Shown: positions 34,731 through 45,336, counted from the stretch's first letter. The stretch is 64,000 nucleotides of DNA from Capillidium heterosporum (GCA_016630905.1 WBMQ01000002.1:186001-250000), one strand, 5' to 3'. A program made the numbers and translations. The notes: generated by a model from the sequence alone, not told the origin.

Positions 34731-35811
34731 CTATTCGTCCTCATCTTCCTCTTCATCCTCTCCCAAGTCGACTTCACCATCGGCATCCTCTTCAAACTCT
34801 GCATCATATTCATCCTGGTCCTGCTCATCTATATATCTAAATATCCAAAAAGAAAAAGGTGTTACTGAACAACTTTAGAAAAGTAAAAAATTACCCATGG
34901 AATCTACCAAATATCTCAAATAAGATGTGGATTATGGAGTCCGGGTGTTCATGGGTAAACCAGGTGAAGAAGGACTCGGCAACTTCGTTGACCCCTCCTA
35001 CTTGTCCATTCTGTCTAGCTTGAACTGCTTCGACGATGTTATTCTAAGCAATAACATATGTTAACTTTACACTAAAGTTTCAAAAATTCTTACCCCATCT
35101 TTCCAGTTGATGGTCTGAGGCTTGTTCTTCAAAGTACCATCCTTCTGTTGAATGATATCGAATACTAACTCCTTGTTTTCAAAGTAAGGATTGGTATTAA
35201 AGTACTAACAGAAAGGATAGCTTTATCAGTAGAGTTCTAAAAAGCTAAAGTTACAAAGCGGATAGTGAAGGCAAAGGGTTTCGAGTCTGCATTAGTAAAC
35301 TTCACCTCGACGTCGGTCATGTACTCGATAGCCTACAAATAAAAAGTATTAGTTTCATATATCCAACAACAGGAGCTTTACATCCATATCTTCATCGAAG
35401 ACGTATGCTTCTACAAAACTACATTAATTCCTATCTACAGCTTTAAAAGTATTACCAAAGTTCCGGTAATGGGTGAACTAACAGCATTACCAATTACGGT
35501 AGAAGTTAGAAGGGTGCATATACTTATAAAATACTTACCAACTGGGGCCAAAACTTGTCAATCTTCTTGTAGATTTCTCTCTGTTTGTTGAAGATAGGTA
35601 CTAGATCTTTAGTTTTCTTGATATCCAAAATGCTTTGATTGATTTCTATAATAAAGGCATTATAAATATTTATCAACCTAAATATTGAGCTAAATGCTAA
35701 AAAATCACCTTGTTGGTACTCCAGCTCGGCTATAGCATCCAACTTTTCCTTCAAAAGTTTGGCATGAGGTTTCAGCTCAGGGAATTCGAGGATCTCTTCG
35801 ATGGTATACAT
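34731..35811 (-). CDS. SET: SET/NAP-family histone chaperone
   Basis: Eight exons: 35811-35709, 35645-35539, 35477-35456, 35410-35382, 35332-35255, 35204-35094, 35043-34895, 34836-34731, giving 234 residues. NAP-family chaperones bind H3-H4 or H2A-H2B. An N-terminal dimerisation helix (about 10-70, coiled coil) leads to KIDKFWPQL. The earmuff domain follows, with AIEYMTDVEV, RFYFNTNPYFENKELVFDI (compare SET FYFDENPYFENK) and SFFTWF. The tail (about 205-234) is almost all Asp/Glu, as in SET. Exons 3 and 4 are 22 and 29 nt, found because the protein lines up with SET between FW and DVEV without a gap. It is shorter than Nap1, so SET/Vps75 type. Confidence 0.88.
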
Positions 35812-36988
35812 AGCGTTTGTTTATTTTTCAAAATAGCTAGAGAAGGTAAGTAGGTAAAGGAGTTAGTGACGTTAAAGAAATGGCAATCTGGCTGAGATTA
35901 TCTAAGATCCTACAACTTGATTTTTATTGGAAGTTGAATTTGAAATCTAATCAAGATTTGGTATTGAGATAGAAAGCTGGGAAACTAAAATTCGTAATAA
36001 ATTGCGTTTTATAAAGTATTTATAATGCAGGTAAGGGCAATTAAATTGGAATATTTAGGATTCAATTTGGTGACGGCAGCTCTAAATCTGTAGATTTCAA
36101 ATTGAGATCTTATTGATTGGATAGTCCAATAAGGTGTCACGTTAACGACAGATAGTTGCTTTCTATAGGCCTCCTGTAAGTGCTCTTGTTCAGCTAACTG
36201 AAACTAATTTCAAGCTGGGTCAATTTTCCCAAGTATTCAAACTGTATTCAGACAGAATGACTATACCTATCCAGTTAAAGTAGATGATACCTTTACAAAA
36301 GAACTGTCGTGTGAACCGAAAACCTAAACTCTCTATAGGTTCAAGACTTCCACCTCAAACTGGAGATCTAGAGCCATGGATCCTTACAGAAACCGATCCT
36401 TCGAAAAGTACTTTATGAACAATCGTAACCTATCAAGAAATATCTAATAAATCAATTATGATCCAGCCAGCAGTATAAAAGAAAGTGAGACTAACTTATA
36501 GTAAAAATCCTATGATAAATGTCAATAGGGAAAAACAAAACGTAATAAAAGGATCATATCTGGTAAAAAATACATTAGTTTGAATATGTTGCTATAGATA
36601 TGCCACTCATTGGGTTCCTAACCGTATTTTGGGAGCAAATGTTATCCAGATGCACTTTTACTTTAAATTTGACAATTTGATATAACTCTCACTCTAAATT
36701 GTAGTCAAACAGCTGTGCCTGAGATAGGATTAAAGGATATCTTATAGACCTCCAGCCTAAATCTAAACTTCAAGACTAGGTCTAACTAAAAGCACTTTTG
36801 AAAAGACACATCCTTTTAAATACAGCCTTACCAAAGGTTGAAGGTCTACTTATCCTCTTGAGAGGAGTAAGGAAGCAAAACAACTTCTTGAAGTAAAAGC
36901 TTTGCAAAGTTAATGAATTATAAGTATAAACATTTATTTGAGTTTTGAAAGCTACACAAAGATATTTAAATACGACTCACTACTCATT
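35812..36988. other. Intergenic region, no supported gene
   Basis: 1.2 kb upstream of the SET gene, AT-rich. No leader, domain or splice-joined frame was found. Confidence 0.5.
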
Positions 36989-37294
36989 TCAACGTGAAGG
37001 CTTGTCAGAAGCTAAATCTTTATTAACTGGGTTCGCTGGGGTAGGATTTTTGGGACCATGAGGTTTGTGAGGAGGACGGTTGTGATGGCTGTAGCCAACC
37101 TGAAACTCTTTGAAGTAAGGACGGCGCCATGGATTGGGGTGAAAGGAGTTGATATTTAGGCCAACCCTAGTAGAGTCTTCAGCTTCGTTTTGAATGAAAG
37201 GATCTGAAATAGAATTGAGTTGGAGTGGAGAGGTTGGCATGGCGTATGTGTTGAAAGATAGCATGCTACCAACTACTAATAGAGATATCTTCAT
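36989..37294 (-). CDS. Small secreted His/Pro-rich protein (A)
   Basis: 101 residues, no intron. Signal peptide at 1-18 (MKISLLVVGSMLSFNTYA). The mature chain has no cysteine and is rich in Pro, His and Asn, with INSFHPNPWRRPYF near 49 and a basic HH-RPPHKPHGPKNPTP tail. It resembles the protein encoded 0.9 kb away (38165-38359, same strand) in the order leader, N-I-x-FHP, RR, H-x-HxxxRPP/NLPP. The pair may be a local duplication. No known domain; probably secreted, function unknown. Confidence 0.6.
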   Translation of the reverse strand: MKISLLVVGSMLSFNTYAMPTSPLQLNSISDPFIQNEAEDSTRVGLNINSFHPNPWRRPYFKEFQVGYSHHNRPPHKPHGPKNPTPANPVNKDLASDKPSR

Positions 37295-37432
37295 GTTGGA
37301 AGTTTATGATGGGTTTGGAAGTCGATTCTCTTTAGACAGGACTGGATTATATGCCTTGTAGAGTTTCTTGATGATAGTACAAGCTTGTAGAAATTTACAT
37401 ATAGTGTTATAAAGAAGAATTAGCTAGATATA

Positions 37433-37708
37433 TTGGCTCACGCTACTGCTTTAGCATTTTGCCTGCACATCCTTTGTGTTCAACTTCATATCGCAGATCT
37501 AACAAATTTTATAAGATCAGCGTTTATATTTTATAGTATTGCAACCTTTTCAATGTCAAATTTTAAAGAATTTTTTGGTAAGGACGGATATCCAAGCTCC
37601 GAAGTTGCCTTTACAGTCATCTCATCCTGCCTTTCAGCTGTCATCAACTTCATCGGCTTCATTTTGATAAAGGTCCGTCTTCGAATCTTAAGTTTGCTAT
37701 GTCACTGA
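37433..37708 (+). pseudogene. Fragment of a multi-pass membrane protein
   Basis: An open frame with no ATG (a stop lies just upstream) encodes three likely membrane segments: ATALAFCLHILCVQLHIA, FIRSAFIFYSIATF and FTVISSCLSAVINFIGFILI. GT at 37672 and AG at 37724 could be an intron leading to a short exon that ends in TAA. It may be a 3' exon of a gene whose start is lost. No family recognised. Confidence 0.25.
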
Positions 37709-38164
37709 CCTCCTCAGTTATGCAGGTGGAATTTAAATGGCTTTAAAAGTTGGCGAAAAGAGCTATTCCATCAGAGAGTAAAAGGACATACCCCAGTTTA
37801 GTGTAATAGTATGACGGAAAGTGATGCATGTTCCAAACTTATAGCTCTTCAAGTTTTTTAGTAGATCTATAAGCAAGTCTCCATGTAGATTTTCTAGGAC
37901 CGAGGAAATAGGATGCAAACATGGGGATAGTTGAAGCTGTTCCACCATAAATCAACTACCCTTTTTCAAGTGAAAAGGTGACTTCTACTTCAAAGCAATT
38001 CGAGTAACGATTGTATTTGATAAAAGCTGGCTTTAGCCTGATCTTATAGCTTAAATATATACGTTTTCAACAACTATACACAACTGTTGGATTTATTTAA
38101 ATACATACAGACACTACTTTCTAACATAAATAAGTGGCTTGAGTGTGATTTCTTACTATCAAAC

Positions 38165-38359
38165 TCAAGGTCTACGACCAGGTAAAACCCCAAGACGAGG
38201 AGGCAAATTTCCAGGATGGTAAAAGTGATTAGCATCGTGACGACGAGGAAAATGAGGGTCGTCAGGATGGAAAATATTGAAATTCAAAATACTAGTAGCT
38301 GGGAAGGCTAGCACAGCTAATGTCAAAGTATTGCTAACTACCAATATCGAAGATCGCAT
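38165..38359 (-). CDS. Small secreted His/Pro-rich protein (B)
   Basis: 64 residues, no intron. Leader MRSSILVVSNTLTLAVLAFPA, then NFNIFHPDDPHFPRRHD, HHxxNLPPRLG-type Pro/His/Arg sequence and a short end at GRRP. No cysteine. It is similar in layout to the 37294 gene but shorter, lacking the C-terminal NPTP part. Probably secreted, function unknown. Confidence 0.5.
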   Translation of the reverse strand: MRSSILVVSNTLTLAVLAFPATSILNFNIFHPDDPHFPRRHDANHFYHPGNLPPRLGVLPGRRP

Positions 38360-39477
38360 GTTCGAAGTTCAAGTTGCTGAGGTAGAGTGCACTTTTACTT
38401 AAATGGTGTTGCTACTAAAGTGTAGAGTTTACAAGTGTAGCTAAAAAAGCAATTAAAATGTTAACATAGCTGTCTAACTCAACTTATTTTCACGAACTTA
38501 CATTTTCGTTCAATACTGAGGATCTGCTAAGATCCACTAGATTGACACAGGTTTTATAAACGTAATATATTGATGCTAGAGGTGCAGCTAGCCAAGTTGA
38601 GATAATATAGGGAGTTATTAGAGTAGGTTGAAGCTTATCAGTTTTTTAAAGATCAAAGGAACAATATCTTTCACTTATTAATCCCTTCGAAAATCTATAG
38701 TATTACCCAACTCATTGCATCAATATAGAGAAGGATGCGATATCATCCATCTTAAAGTTTTGAACCTGCTATGATACCAATACTTTGGACCGCTTTCGAT
38801 GCTATGGCTCAACCCTTTCCAAACGCCTTTAACTAAACTTTCAGGTATTTCGATCTATTCCCATCGTCTTGACGCTAGGTTTCAAATATAGAAGTGGTAA
38901 TACCTGTAACAACCCTGGTCGTCACAATCCCAATTATTAGGTCATAAACCTACTCTTTTTCTTAGATTCCTTTCCTCTTGCTATTTCTTACTAATTTTCC
39001 AATTTTTTTGTTCTCCAGTTCATAACTATCTTAGTTACAAATCCACCTCATATATCAATTATTTCGATTACCTTTATTATTTTCTTAAACTTGACCATAA
39101 CCTGGGAACTTCAACGATTAGTAGCACACTAGCTGATCCACATCTTCCAACAATGGAAAACACATCAGTAGTAGTTAAGATAATTACTGGCCTTTTGGAT
39201 AAACTTGGTAAACACTCAATTAATCTATAGAGTAGTGGATTGCCGCAGGGGAATCCAACCCCGCTAACTTCACTGCATCCAAGGTACCAAAAGGATATTT
39301 AAACCCCTTGGTGACTACCAAAAGCCAGTATCTTGACAACGTTCCACCTCGCTATTTTTAATAACTGTTACTCACCCCCTGTCCCTAGCCGTAACTGTCC
39401 CCAGCAGCCCGGTCTCGTCCTTGTCCCTAAATAAATTTATCCTTTACCCGTACTTTTATTTTCAGCATAGTAATACT
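38360..39477. other. Intergenic region with possible 5' UTR intron end
   Basis: No gene seen. TTTTATTTTCAG at 39454-39465, 12 bases before ATG 39478, looks like an intron acceptor. An ATG at 39153 opens only 25 codons (MENTSVVVKIITGLLDKLG); no good donor joins it to the next gene. Confidence 0.4.
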
Positions 39478-39990
39478 ATGTGGTCTAGCATCCCCGTCCT
39501 TCCAGCCTCCCACTACCTTTTGATGATCCTCGCTACCCTCGGATCTCACTTTCTTTGGGTAATTAATGTTACTAACACCGTCTACCCCTTTGAACCAACG
39601 TTGACCTATCAACCAACCCCTACTTTTGACCCTAACACTGTGGTATCAGTGGTTGCGCAACCACCACCTAGCCGGCCCCCTTTAGTTCAGCACCACTCCA
39701 CTTCCCAGTCCCAACCCGTCTCTTTAGTTCCCTCCTGGAACTGGGACTTGACTACCATTGTATGGGCACTCCTTATGTTGTACCTCCTTCACCTGGCTGT
39801 CCGGCCTGCTTTCCGGAGAATTCAAGCCTTTGTCACCAATGCAGTAGTGGGCCTTAGTTCCGTTTTCCTGACCTATCACGTCATGAGTTCCCAATATGAT
39901 GTCATCATTGACTGGATCCAGCGATACCTCCCTGGACCTTACAGATACTTTTACACTTACCTATATGAGTTTCAAGTAGCTGTGGTATAA
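39478..39990 (+). CDS. Uncharacterised membrane protein
   Basis: 170 residues from the first ATG (the frame is open further upstream, but without ATG). A hydrophobic segment at about 11-30 (LLMILATLGSHFLWVI) may be a signal anchor. Residues 35-90 are Pro/Thr/Ser/Gln-rich. Two further membrane segments follow at about 95-117 (TTIVWALLMLYLLHLA) and 125-140 (VVGLSSVFLTYHV). The end is aromatic: PGPYRYFYTYLYEF. Codon use is C-rich like the real genes of the window, not like spacer DNA. A 5' UTR intron probably ends at 39465. I do not recognise the family. Confidence 0.55.
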   Translation: MWSSIPVLPASHYLLMILATLGSHFLWVINVTNTVYPFEPTLTYQPTPTFDPNTVVSVVAQPPPSRPPLVQHHSTSQSQPVSLVPSWNWDLTTIVWALLMLYLLHLAVRPAFRRIQAFVTNAVVGLSSVFLTYHVMSSQYDVIIDWIQRYLPGPYRYFYTYLYEFQVAVV

Positions 39991-40119
39991 GAAACTATGA
40001 TTAAGATATTGGAAGCACTACTCGAACTTTATAATTTATACCGATAAACTTTGATAACCCAATTTTGAAGCCAAAGATAAGCCAAAATAAGTACTAAATC
40101 AGCTATCGAGACTTAGCTA

Positions 40120-40377
40120 CTAAACTCGGAGAAGTGGACACTCTATATATAATAATTTGGAAAGAATTTCAACACACACCGAACAAATTGGATGGAAATC
40201 AGGATCAAAAACTTTTGCTATTGTAAAACTTTGAATTTCATTATAATTCAAAAGCTCAACTTTGCCACTTATTATACCAGCATCATATGTATCTACCTTT
40301 AGTAACCAACTATTTATGTTGAGCCAGTTTCTAGTTGAATAATCTAAAACTCGTCCTCCACAACCTAATTCATCCAT
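40120..40377 (-). CDS. Hypothetical ORF, possibly a repeat-protein fragment
   Basis: 85 residues from ATG to TAG. TATATTTAG directly before the ATG could be an acceptor, so this may be the last exon of a longer gene. Hydrophobic spacing such as LLNYNEIQSFTIAKVF and LSKLLYIECPLL recalls leucine-rich repeat (RNI-like) fragments, but the match is weak. Codon use is AT-rich like the surroundings. Real gene, relic and chance are all possible. Confidence 0.25.
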   Translation of the reverse strand: MDELGCGGRVLDYSTRNWLNINSWLLKVDTYDAGIISGKVELLNYNEIQSFTIAKVFDPDFHPICSVCVEILSKLLYIECPLLRV

Positions 40378-40617
40378 CTAAATATACCAATTAATGAATT
40401 CAATAATGGATGTAGTTTACAATCCTAGATGTAGAACAAATTATACCTTCTACACAAATATACAGTTGGGGATAACCTTATAGATTTCTCATTCCCAGCT
40501 CTATTCTAGCAATATCAAAGGAAATGTGAAGCTTAGCAAAACCTATTATATCTTATAAGTATCTATTTGAAAGGTAGAATTTATACAAAATCATCCGATT
40601 CTTCAGATGGTTAGGTG

Positions 40618-40691
40618 GCCCCCTTGGCGTAATGGACTAACGCATTAGACTTCGAATCTGGGGATTGCGGGTTCGAGTCCCGCAGGGGGTT
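40618..40691 (+). tRNA. tRNA-Arg (UCG)
   Basis: A full cloverleaf: acceptor GCCCCCT / AGGGGGT (first pair G-U), D stem GCGT / ACGC, anticodon arm TTAGA-CTTCGAA-TCTGG with anticodon TCG at 40652-40654, variable loop of 5, T arm GCGGG-TTCGAGT-CCCGC. No intron. A TTTTT pol III terminator lies at 40695-40699. It decodes CGA and CGG. G+C is far above the flanks. Confidence 0.95.
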
Positions 40692-41323
40692 CTCTTTTTG
40701 CATCACTGGACTTTTCTCTTCATATTTGGCTTCTCATTCGCTTTTTACAATTTCTCTCTCAAAGTTAACCTGCTTCCACTAGTCCACTATACCGTATTGC
40801 ATTCATCTTCACTTTAGCTCTTATTGTAAATCTTTGTTAGATCTACATGTTTAGCTAAAATTACTTGTGGGGTATTTGGGTGTTGTAATCGACATTTGGT
40901 TCAAACAAGCTAAAATTGAATTTGGGCTTGGGTTAGAATGAGGTAAACTAGGGCTGACTATAATGGACTTTGCAATATAATGTAATTAGAGTTGTAAGTT
41001 GACATCGTACTGTACAATTATACATTCAGCTGCCAATATAAAGTCCATTTAGCTTAAAGTACCATTATCTAAGCTATACTTTATTTTAAAAGACAAATGT
41101 TGGTACTTTTACATATACACCAGCATTATAAATTCACATTTAAAAATATAGCTTGAAAAAGTGATAATATAATCCAAGATAAACATATCCAATTTACAAC
41201 ATCAAAATTTACATCCTCCCTATTAAACTATAAAAGCAACAAATTCCAATAACATTTTAATATACATAACTCCAAATACCCATCTCCTTAAATCAAAAGA
41301 TAAAAGAAAAGCTACAGCTAAAC
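40692..41323. other. Intergenic region tRNA-TFG
   Basis: AT-rich, containing the pol III terminator and the 3' UTR side of the TFG-like gene. Nothing else seen. Confidence 0.5.
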
Positions 41324-42585
41324 CTAAGGTCTACCGGGATAACCGCCAAAGTTGGGATTGTACCCCTGATTAGGTGGATGGCTGGGCGCGGTAGGTCGGT
41401 TACCTCCACTTGGATATATTTGTTGGGCAGGTGCAGTAGGGTGACTAGGCATGGTAGAGTAAGCACCAACATTGGCGCCAGCACTTGAACTGGAAATTTG
41501 GGAATTGGTACGGCCTAAAAACATCTGCTGCTGTTGTTGCTGGGGCTGAGGCTGGGTTGGAACTTGAACATGTGTCTGAGGTGGGTAACTCGACAAAGCA
41601 GGCTGGGTCTGTGGGGTAGATGGATAACTAGGCATAGTAGGACGGTACTGAGTCTGTTGTTGCTGTTGCACATGCTGCTGCTGTTGTTGTTGGTGAGGTT
41701 GAGTCTGAGGTACCTGTTGCTGTGTCTGCTGAAGTGGTTGGGACGGTTGGCTGACTTGAGTTTGTTGGGTAGCGTTGCTACTGTAATACTTGTTGGAGTA
41801 TGACTGAGGCGTAGTGATAAAATCGTCGTCTAAATTAGCATCCTTCTTGTCGGCCTTACCCTGATTCCCACTAAAGGTTAAATTATCTATAGGAAATAGT
41901 TAGTATTTTTCCTTAATAGTAAAAGTACCAATCTCATCTGGACTTAAGACTTTTGGGTAGAGGGGTGCTTTTGGAGATTTCGAATGATCGGTAGTTGAGG
42001 CAGAAAGTTCCATATGGTTCAATTTAGTGGTAAGCAAACTCAGTTTTGCACTCAGTTGCTCAATACTGCTCTTCAAGTCGACGATTTGAGCGTTCAAGTT
42101 GCCGTGGGTGGCAATTTCAGCCGATTCCGAATCTATTTTAAAGAAAAGGTAAATAATTGCTTTCATTAAAAATAAACTACCATAGATATGTAGCTTCAAT
42201 ATACTCGTGTTCACTAAAGCATGGTTTATATCTATATCGTCGACAATACTGACTTAAATCTCCATCTAAAAAGCTTAATAAATGAGAATTATAAATGTAA
42301 ATGTACCTTCATCCTTATACTTTAAAACCAAACTTTGGAAGGTTTTATCGAGTTGTGGTTTGAATAGTCGAGTTACGAAGACAACTAACCTATGAAAAGA
42401 ATATATCAACAAAAATACATTACAAAGTAAACTTACTCGTCGTAGCTCATAGAGTAATTGACAACCACTCTACGGATAGTGGCTTTGAATGTACATTTCA
42501 ATTCGATGGGTCGCTTGGGTAAGTTGACTTCCTGGCGAAGTTGGTCGTACTTCAGACTATTGGCGTTGTTCAGGTTGATGTTCAT
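41324..42585 (-). CDS. TFG: TFG-like protein: PB1 domain, coiled coil, Gln/Pro-rich tail
   Basis: Five exons: 42585-42437, 42389-42307, 42252-42181, 42132-41929, 41886-41324, giving 356 residues. Animal TFG organises ER exit sites and COPII carriers. The PB1 domain (about 20-105) runs from KATIRRVVVNY and SYDELVVFVTRLF to VLKYKDE and NTSILKLHIYG, matching TFG piece by piece. A coiled coil (about 110-145) has IVDLKSSIEQLSAKLS. The rest is low-complexity Gln/Pro/Ser/Tyr ending NFGGYPGRP, like the TFG tail. Exon 3 is uncertain. The natural acceptor at 42266 would add DGDL, the expected acidic OPCA motif, but is one base out of frame; the acceptor at 42253 keeps the frame and loses those residues. 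Yeasts lack this gene. Confidence 0.75.
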
Positions 42586-42883
42586 TTCTTTAAGACGTAA
42601 AGATAGCTATCAGCAACTTGGTTTATTTTATAGGAGCCAATACATCATTTCTAAATTTGTAATTTGGAATGACAAATCAAGCATAAGTAAAATTTAAACT
42701 CCACATCACAAAGAAATACAAGGAAAAGTTTATTATAGGGAGGAGATATTCAAGACTTTTGAAAGGGTGATAGCAGTCAATAAATCCGATTCTTGGAGAA
42801 TATAAATGGATGCTGGATACTCACATGTACACATAGCCAAAGAATCAGCTCCATAGCCTTCAAAAGCTTATCTATCTAACTCA

Positions 42884-43837
42884 CTACGGATAACTATGTA
42901 GCTCATTGCCAACACCAACTTGCAAATCCTCCTCAAGCTTCGGCAATGCAACATGGTTATTCTTGTAATCCCAAACCGAACAATAGACCATCCTATAGCT
43001 AATAACCGCAAAAACAATACCAATAACCGATCCAGCAAAGATATCGTACCAATGGTGCGTATAATCCACCAATCGTGTCAAACTCAATACAGTAGCCAGT
43101 AAAACCGGAAAGGTAACAACAATCAACTTTAAATAGGAAGATTGATGGTTTCCAAAGAGTTTCAACTTGGCGTTCAAGTAGATTGTCGAAAACAGTAGAC
43201 CAGCAAAGGCACAGTTACTGTGGCCTGAAGGGAAAGATTGTAAAGCATCGGAAACCAAACTATAATCGCCATTACAAATACTGCGATCGAAAAATTGGCT
43301 ACCGAACCCTTGCCCTAGCTTAGCAATCCCTTCCGTACTCAACTTGTCCAAATTGGGCTGACATATCGTCAAAAAGAAGGGTCTAGTACCACCGATTAAC
43401 CACTTGATAGTAACTTGAAAGAAACTGGATCCAGCCAAACTGTACAGCATGCCCATTAAACTAGCCATAAAGTCTTTGGGGTCCCGATTCCGAACCAAGT
43501 AAATCCCAAAAATAAGCAAGTTGAACAGAACCGAAATTAGAGCCGATAGCCATAGGGGTATAATCTCATCCTTGATAGGGTAGCTTAGGTCCTGCTCGTA
43601 GCTGTTGAAGTTATTGGGATTATGTTGTGTCGCATTCAGTGTTGCATTGGATGTCGAGGAAGGTAGCAAATCGTTGGAGATTGGGAAAACTCTAGTGGCT
43701 GCTGGTGGTAGCTTGTAGAAGACGATGCTGAGTATGCCAATCAAAATCAATGTTACATAGTCTTGCCAGTAGCTTTTGATTAACTTTAGCCAAAGACCCC
43801 TTTTGGTGTTTACGGTTGAGTTTGTCGTTACTTCCAT
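42884..43837 (-). CDS. PAP2-type lipid phosphate phosphatase (Dpp1/Lpp1-like)
   Basis: A single exon of 317 residues. It dephosphorylates phosphatidate, diacylglycerol pyrophosphate or similar lipids in a membrane. The three catalytic motifs are present: K145-x6-R152-P (KWLIGGTRP), P203-SGH (FPSGHSNCAF) and R255-x5-H261-x3-D265 (TRLVDYTHHWYD, with Thr for the usual Ser before Arg). About six membrane segments are visible, at 27-41, 94-114, 129-145, 211-226, 237-252 and 266-283. An N-glycosylated-looking loop lies at 60-75. The length suits fungal Dpp1. It is intronless. Substrate cannot be told from sequence. Confidence 0.9.
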   Translation of the reverse strand: MEVTTNSTVNTKRGLWLKLIKSYWQDYVTLILIGILSIVFYKLPPAATRVFPISNDLLPSSTSNATLNATQHNPNNFNSYEQDLSYPIKDEIIPLWLSALISVLFNLLIFGIYLVRNRDPKDFMASLMGMLYSLAGSSFFQVTIKWLIGGTRPFFLTICQPNLDKLSTEGIAKLGQGFGSQFFDRSICNGDYSLVSDALQSFPSGHSNCAFAGLLFSTIYLNAKLKLFGNHQSSYLKLIVVTFPVLLATVLSLTRLVDYTHHWYDIFAGSVIGIVFAVISYRMVYCSVWDYKNNHVALPKLEEDLQVGVGNELHSYP

Positions 43838-45145
43838 TGTTAGTATTAAAAATTGTATGGGTCTTTATTCAAGGTAGTGCCAGGTCTATATACATTTTAT
43901 AACTTTAGCTCGATATGGTAGATTGAAGTACGTAATTGAGTAGAGTAAAGCAGTTCATTCTGACGTAGGTTTATGTCAGTTTTCATTTCCCATCAGATCT
44001 CATTATGATCGGTTTAAACTTTATAATGGATTTGAGGCTTTGTATTGGAAAGTTGGATTGGGAAATTTGACCATTTCCTAACATAAGCAATAGTTGCTAC
44101 TCATTTTCAAAAATCAATTGCAATCTTTTTATAGCCAATAGAGATTCAGAACTTCAAAATTTAATGGCTTAGAGTTTAATTTGTGAAATCCTCAAATTAC
44201 ATTAAGAAAACACCATTTAGTAAAAGTAGTGTGTTATTTAGACTATATTGGCTTGGTTATTTGGTATAATCCAATACATTTTTTAACAGCTTGTTGAATT
44301 CCTTTACCTCAATTGGCATTAATTGACTCAAGTTTTATAGAAGTTGAAGAAGAATCTTGTATATTTAGCTCGATTAGTTTATAAGCACATTAGGAATAAT
44401 ACAGCATCTGTTGTAAAATATAGATGATGGTGTTTAGGTTTATGCTATGTACATTCGATTTTCAATTTTAAAAGGATATCGAGTATTTGGTACTTTGATA
44501 TCCAACTTAAAGTTTCTACATCACCTATTCGTACTTTGAAATAGAGAGATGGTGATGGTAACTTCGCTATAGTTAAATTTTAGATTGATGGATGGGAATC
44601 TTGTAGCAAGCTACCACTTATCGTCTTTACAATCTAGCCAATTTACACAATTGACTTGAAAGTATATTTACATCAAGTCAAATTGTTTTAGACTGAGCTA
44701 ACCACTTATTTCCTAGTCAGCTGCAATTTACTATCCATCACAAGTAACTCGTACATAGCTTTATTATAGCGATTGAATAGACTTTCAACTAACCTAGATG
44801 ATCATAAATTTAACTCAAATTTTATCATTCAACTTGACAAGATTCATCGACTTAATAGAGCTTTTAATCAATGTCATTTCAATACTTTGAAAAACAGCAA
44901 GAAATATGGCAACTAGCTCAATATACTACTCCTAAAATTTTGTTTGAAGTTTACAATGTTTGATATTTCAAATCCAAAATACTTACATTTCCATCCTATC
45001 TTTTGGAAAGTAATAAAATTGTATTTTCAATTACAATGTTTTTATCAAGTTGATTCTTATCATATGCAATTCAAATTGTATTTCTACAGCTGTATAAAAT
45101 GTAGATATAATCCCAATCTAACTACGCTACTTCTTACATCCTCCC

Positions 45146-45154
45146 ATCAGATAA
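45146..45154 (+). promoter_or_regulatory. GATA-type iron-regulator site 1
   Basis: ATCAGATAA, an exact match to the extended site ATCWGATAA described for fungal siderophore-repressing GATA factors (Sre/Urbs1/Fep1 class). It is 434-442 bases before the start of the siderophore synthetase. Confidence 0.5.
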
Positions 45155-45306
45155 AATCCTAATTGAAGCGCTCATTCCTTTATTTGCTTTCCAAACTCAA
45201 ATTTTAGTGCGTCGATTGCCATTCTCAACCACCCAGATCGTTATCTTCAAGAGCTAGATCAGATTTCCATCATCCCTATAGCATACTTTATTCACCTTCC
45301 ATCTTA

Positions 45307-45315
45307 TTATCTGAT
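45307..45315 (-). promoter_or_regulatory. GATA-type iron-regulator site 2
   Basis: ATCAGATAA on the minus strand, again an exact match to the extended consensus, 273-281 bases before the start codon. Confidence 0.5.
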
Positions 45316-45327
45316 GGAACTAAAAGT

Positions 45328-45336
45328 ATCAGATAG
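45328..45336 (+). promoter_or_regulatory. GATA-type iron-regulator site 3
   Basis: ATCAGATAG, matching HGATAR and differing from the extended consensus only in the last base. It lies 21 bases (about two helical turns) from site 2, in the opposite orientation. Confidence 0.45.

Noticed and set aside
39235-39285. tRNA-like arm (GGGG-TTGGATT-CCCC on the minus strand)
   Set aside because: No acceptor stem, D arm or anticodon arm can be drawn, and the T loop lacks the invariant C.
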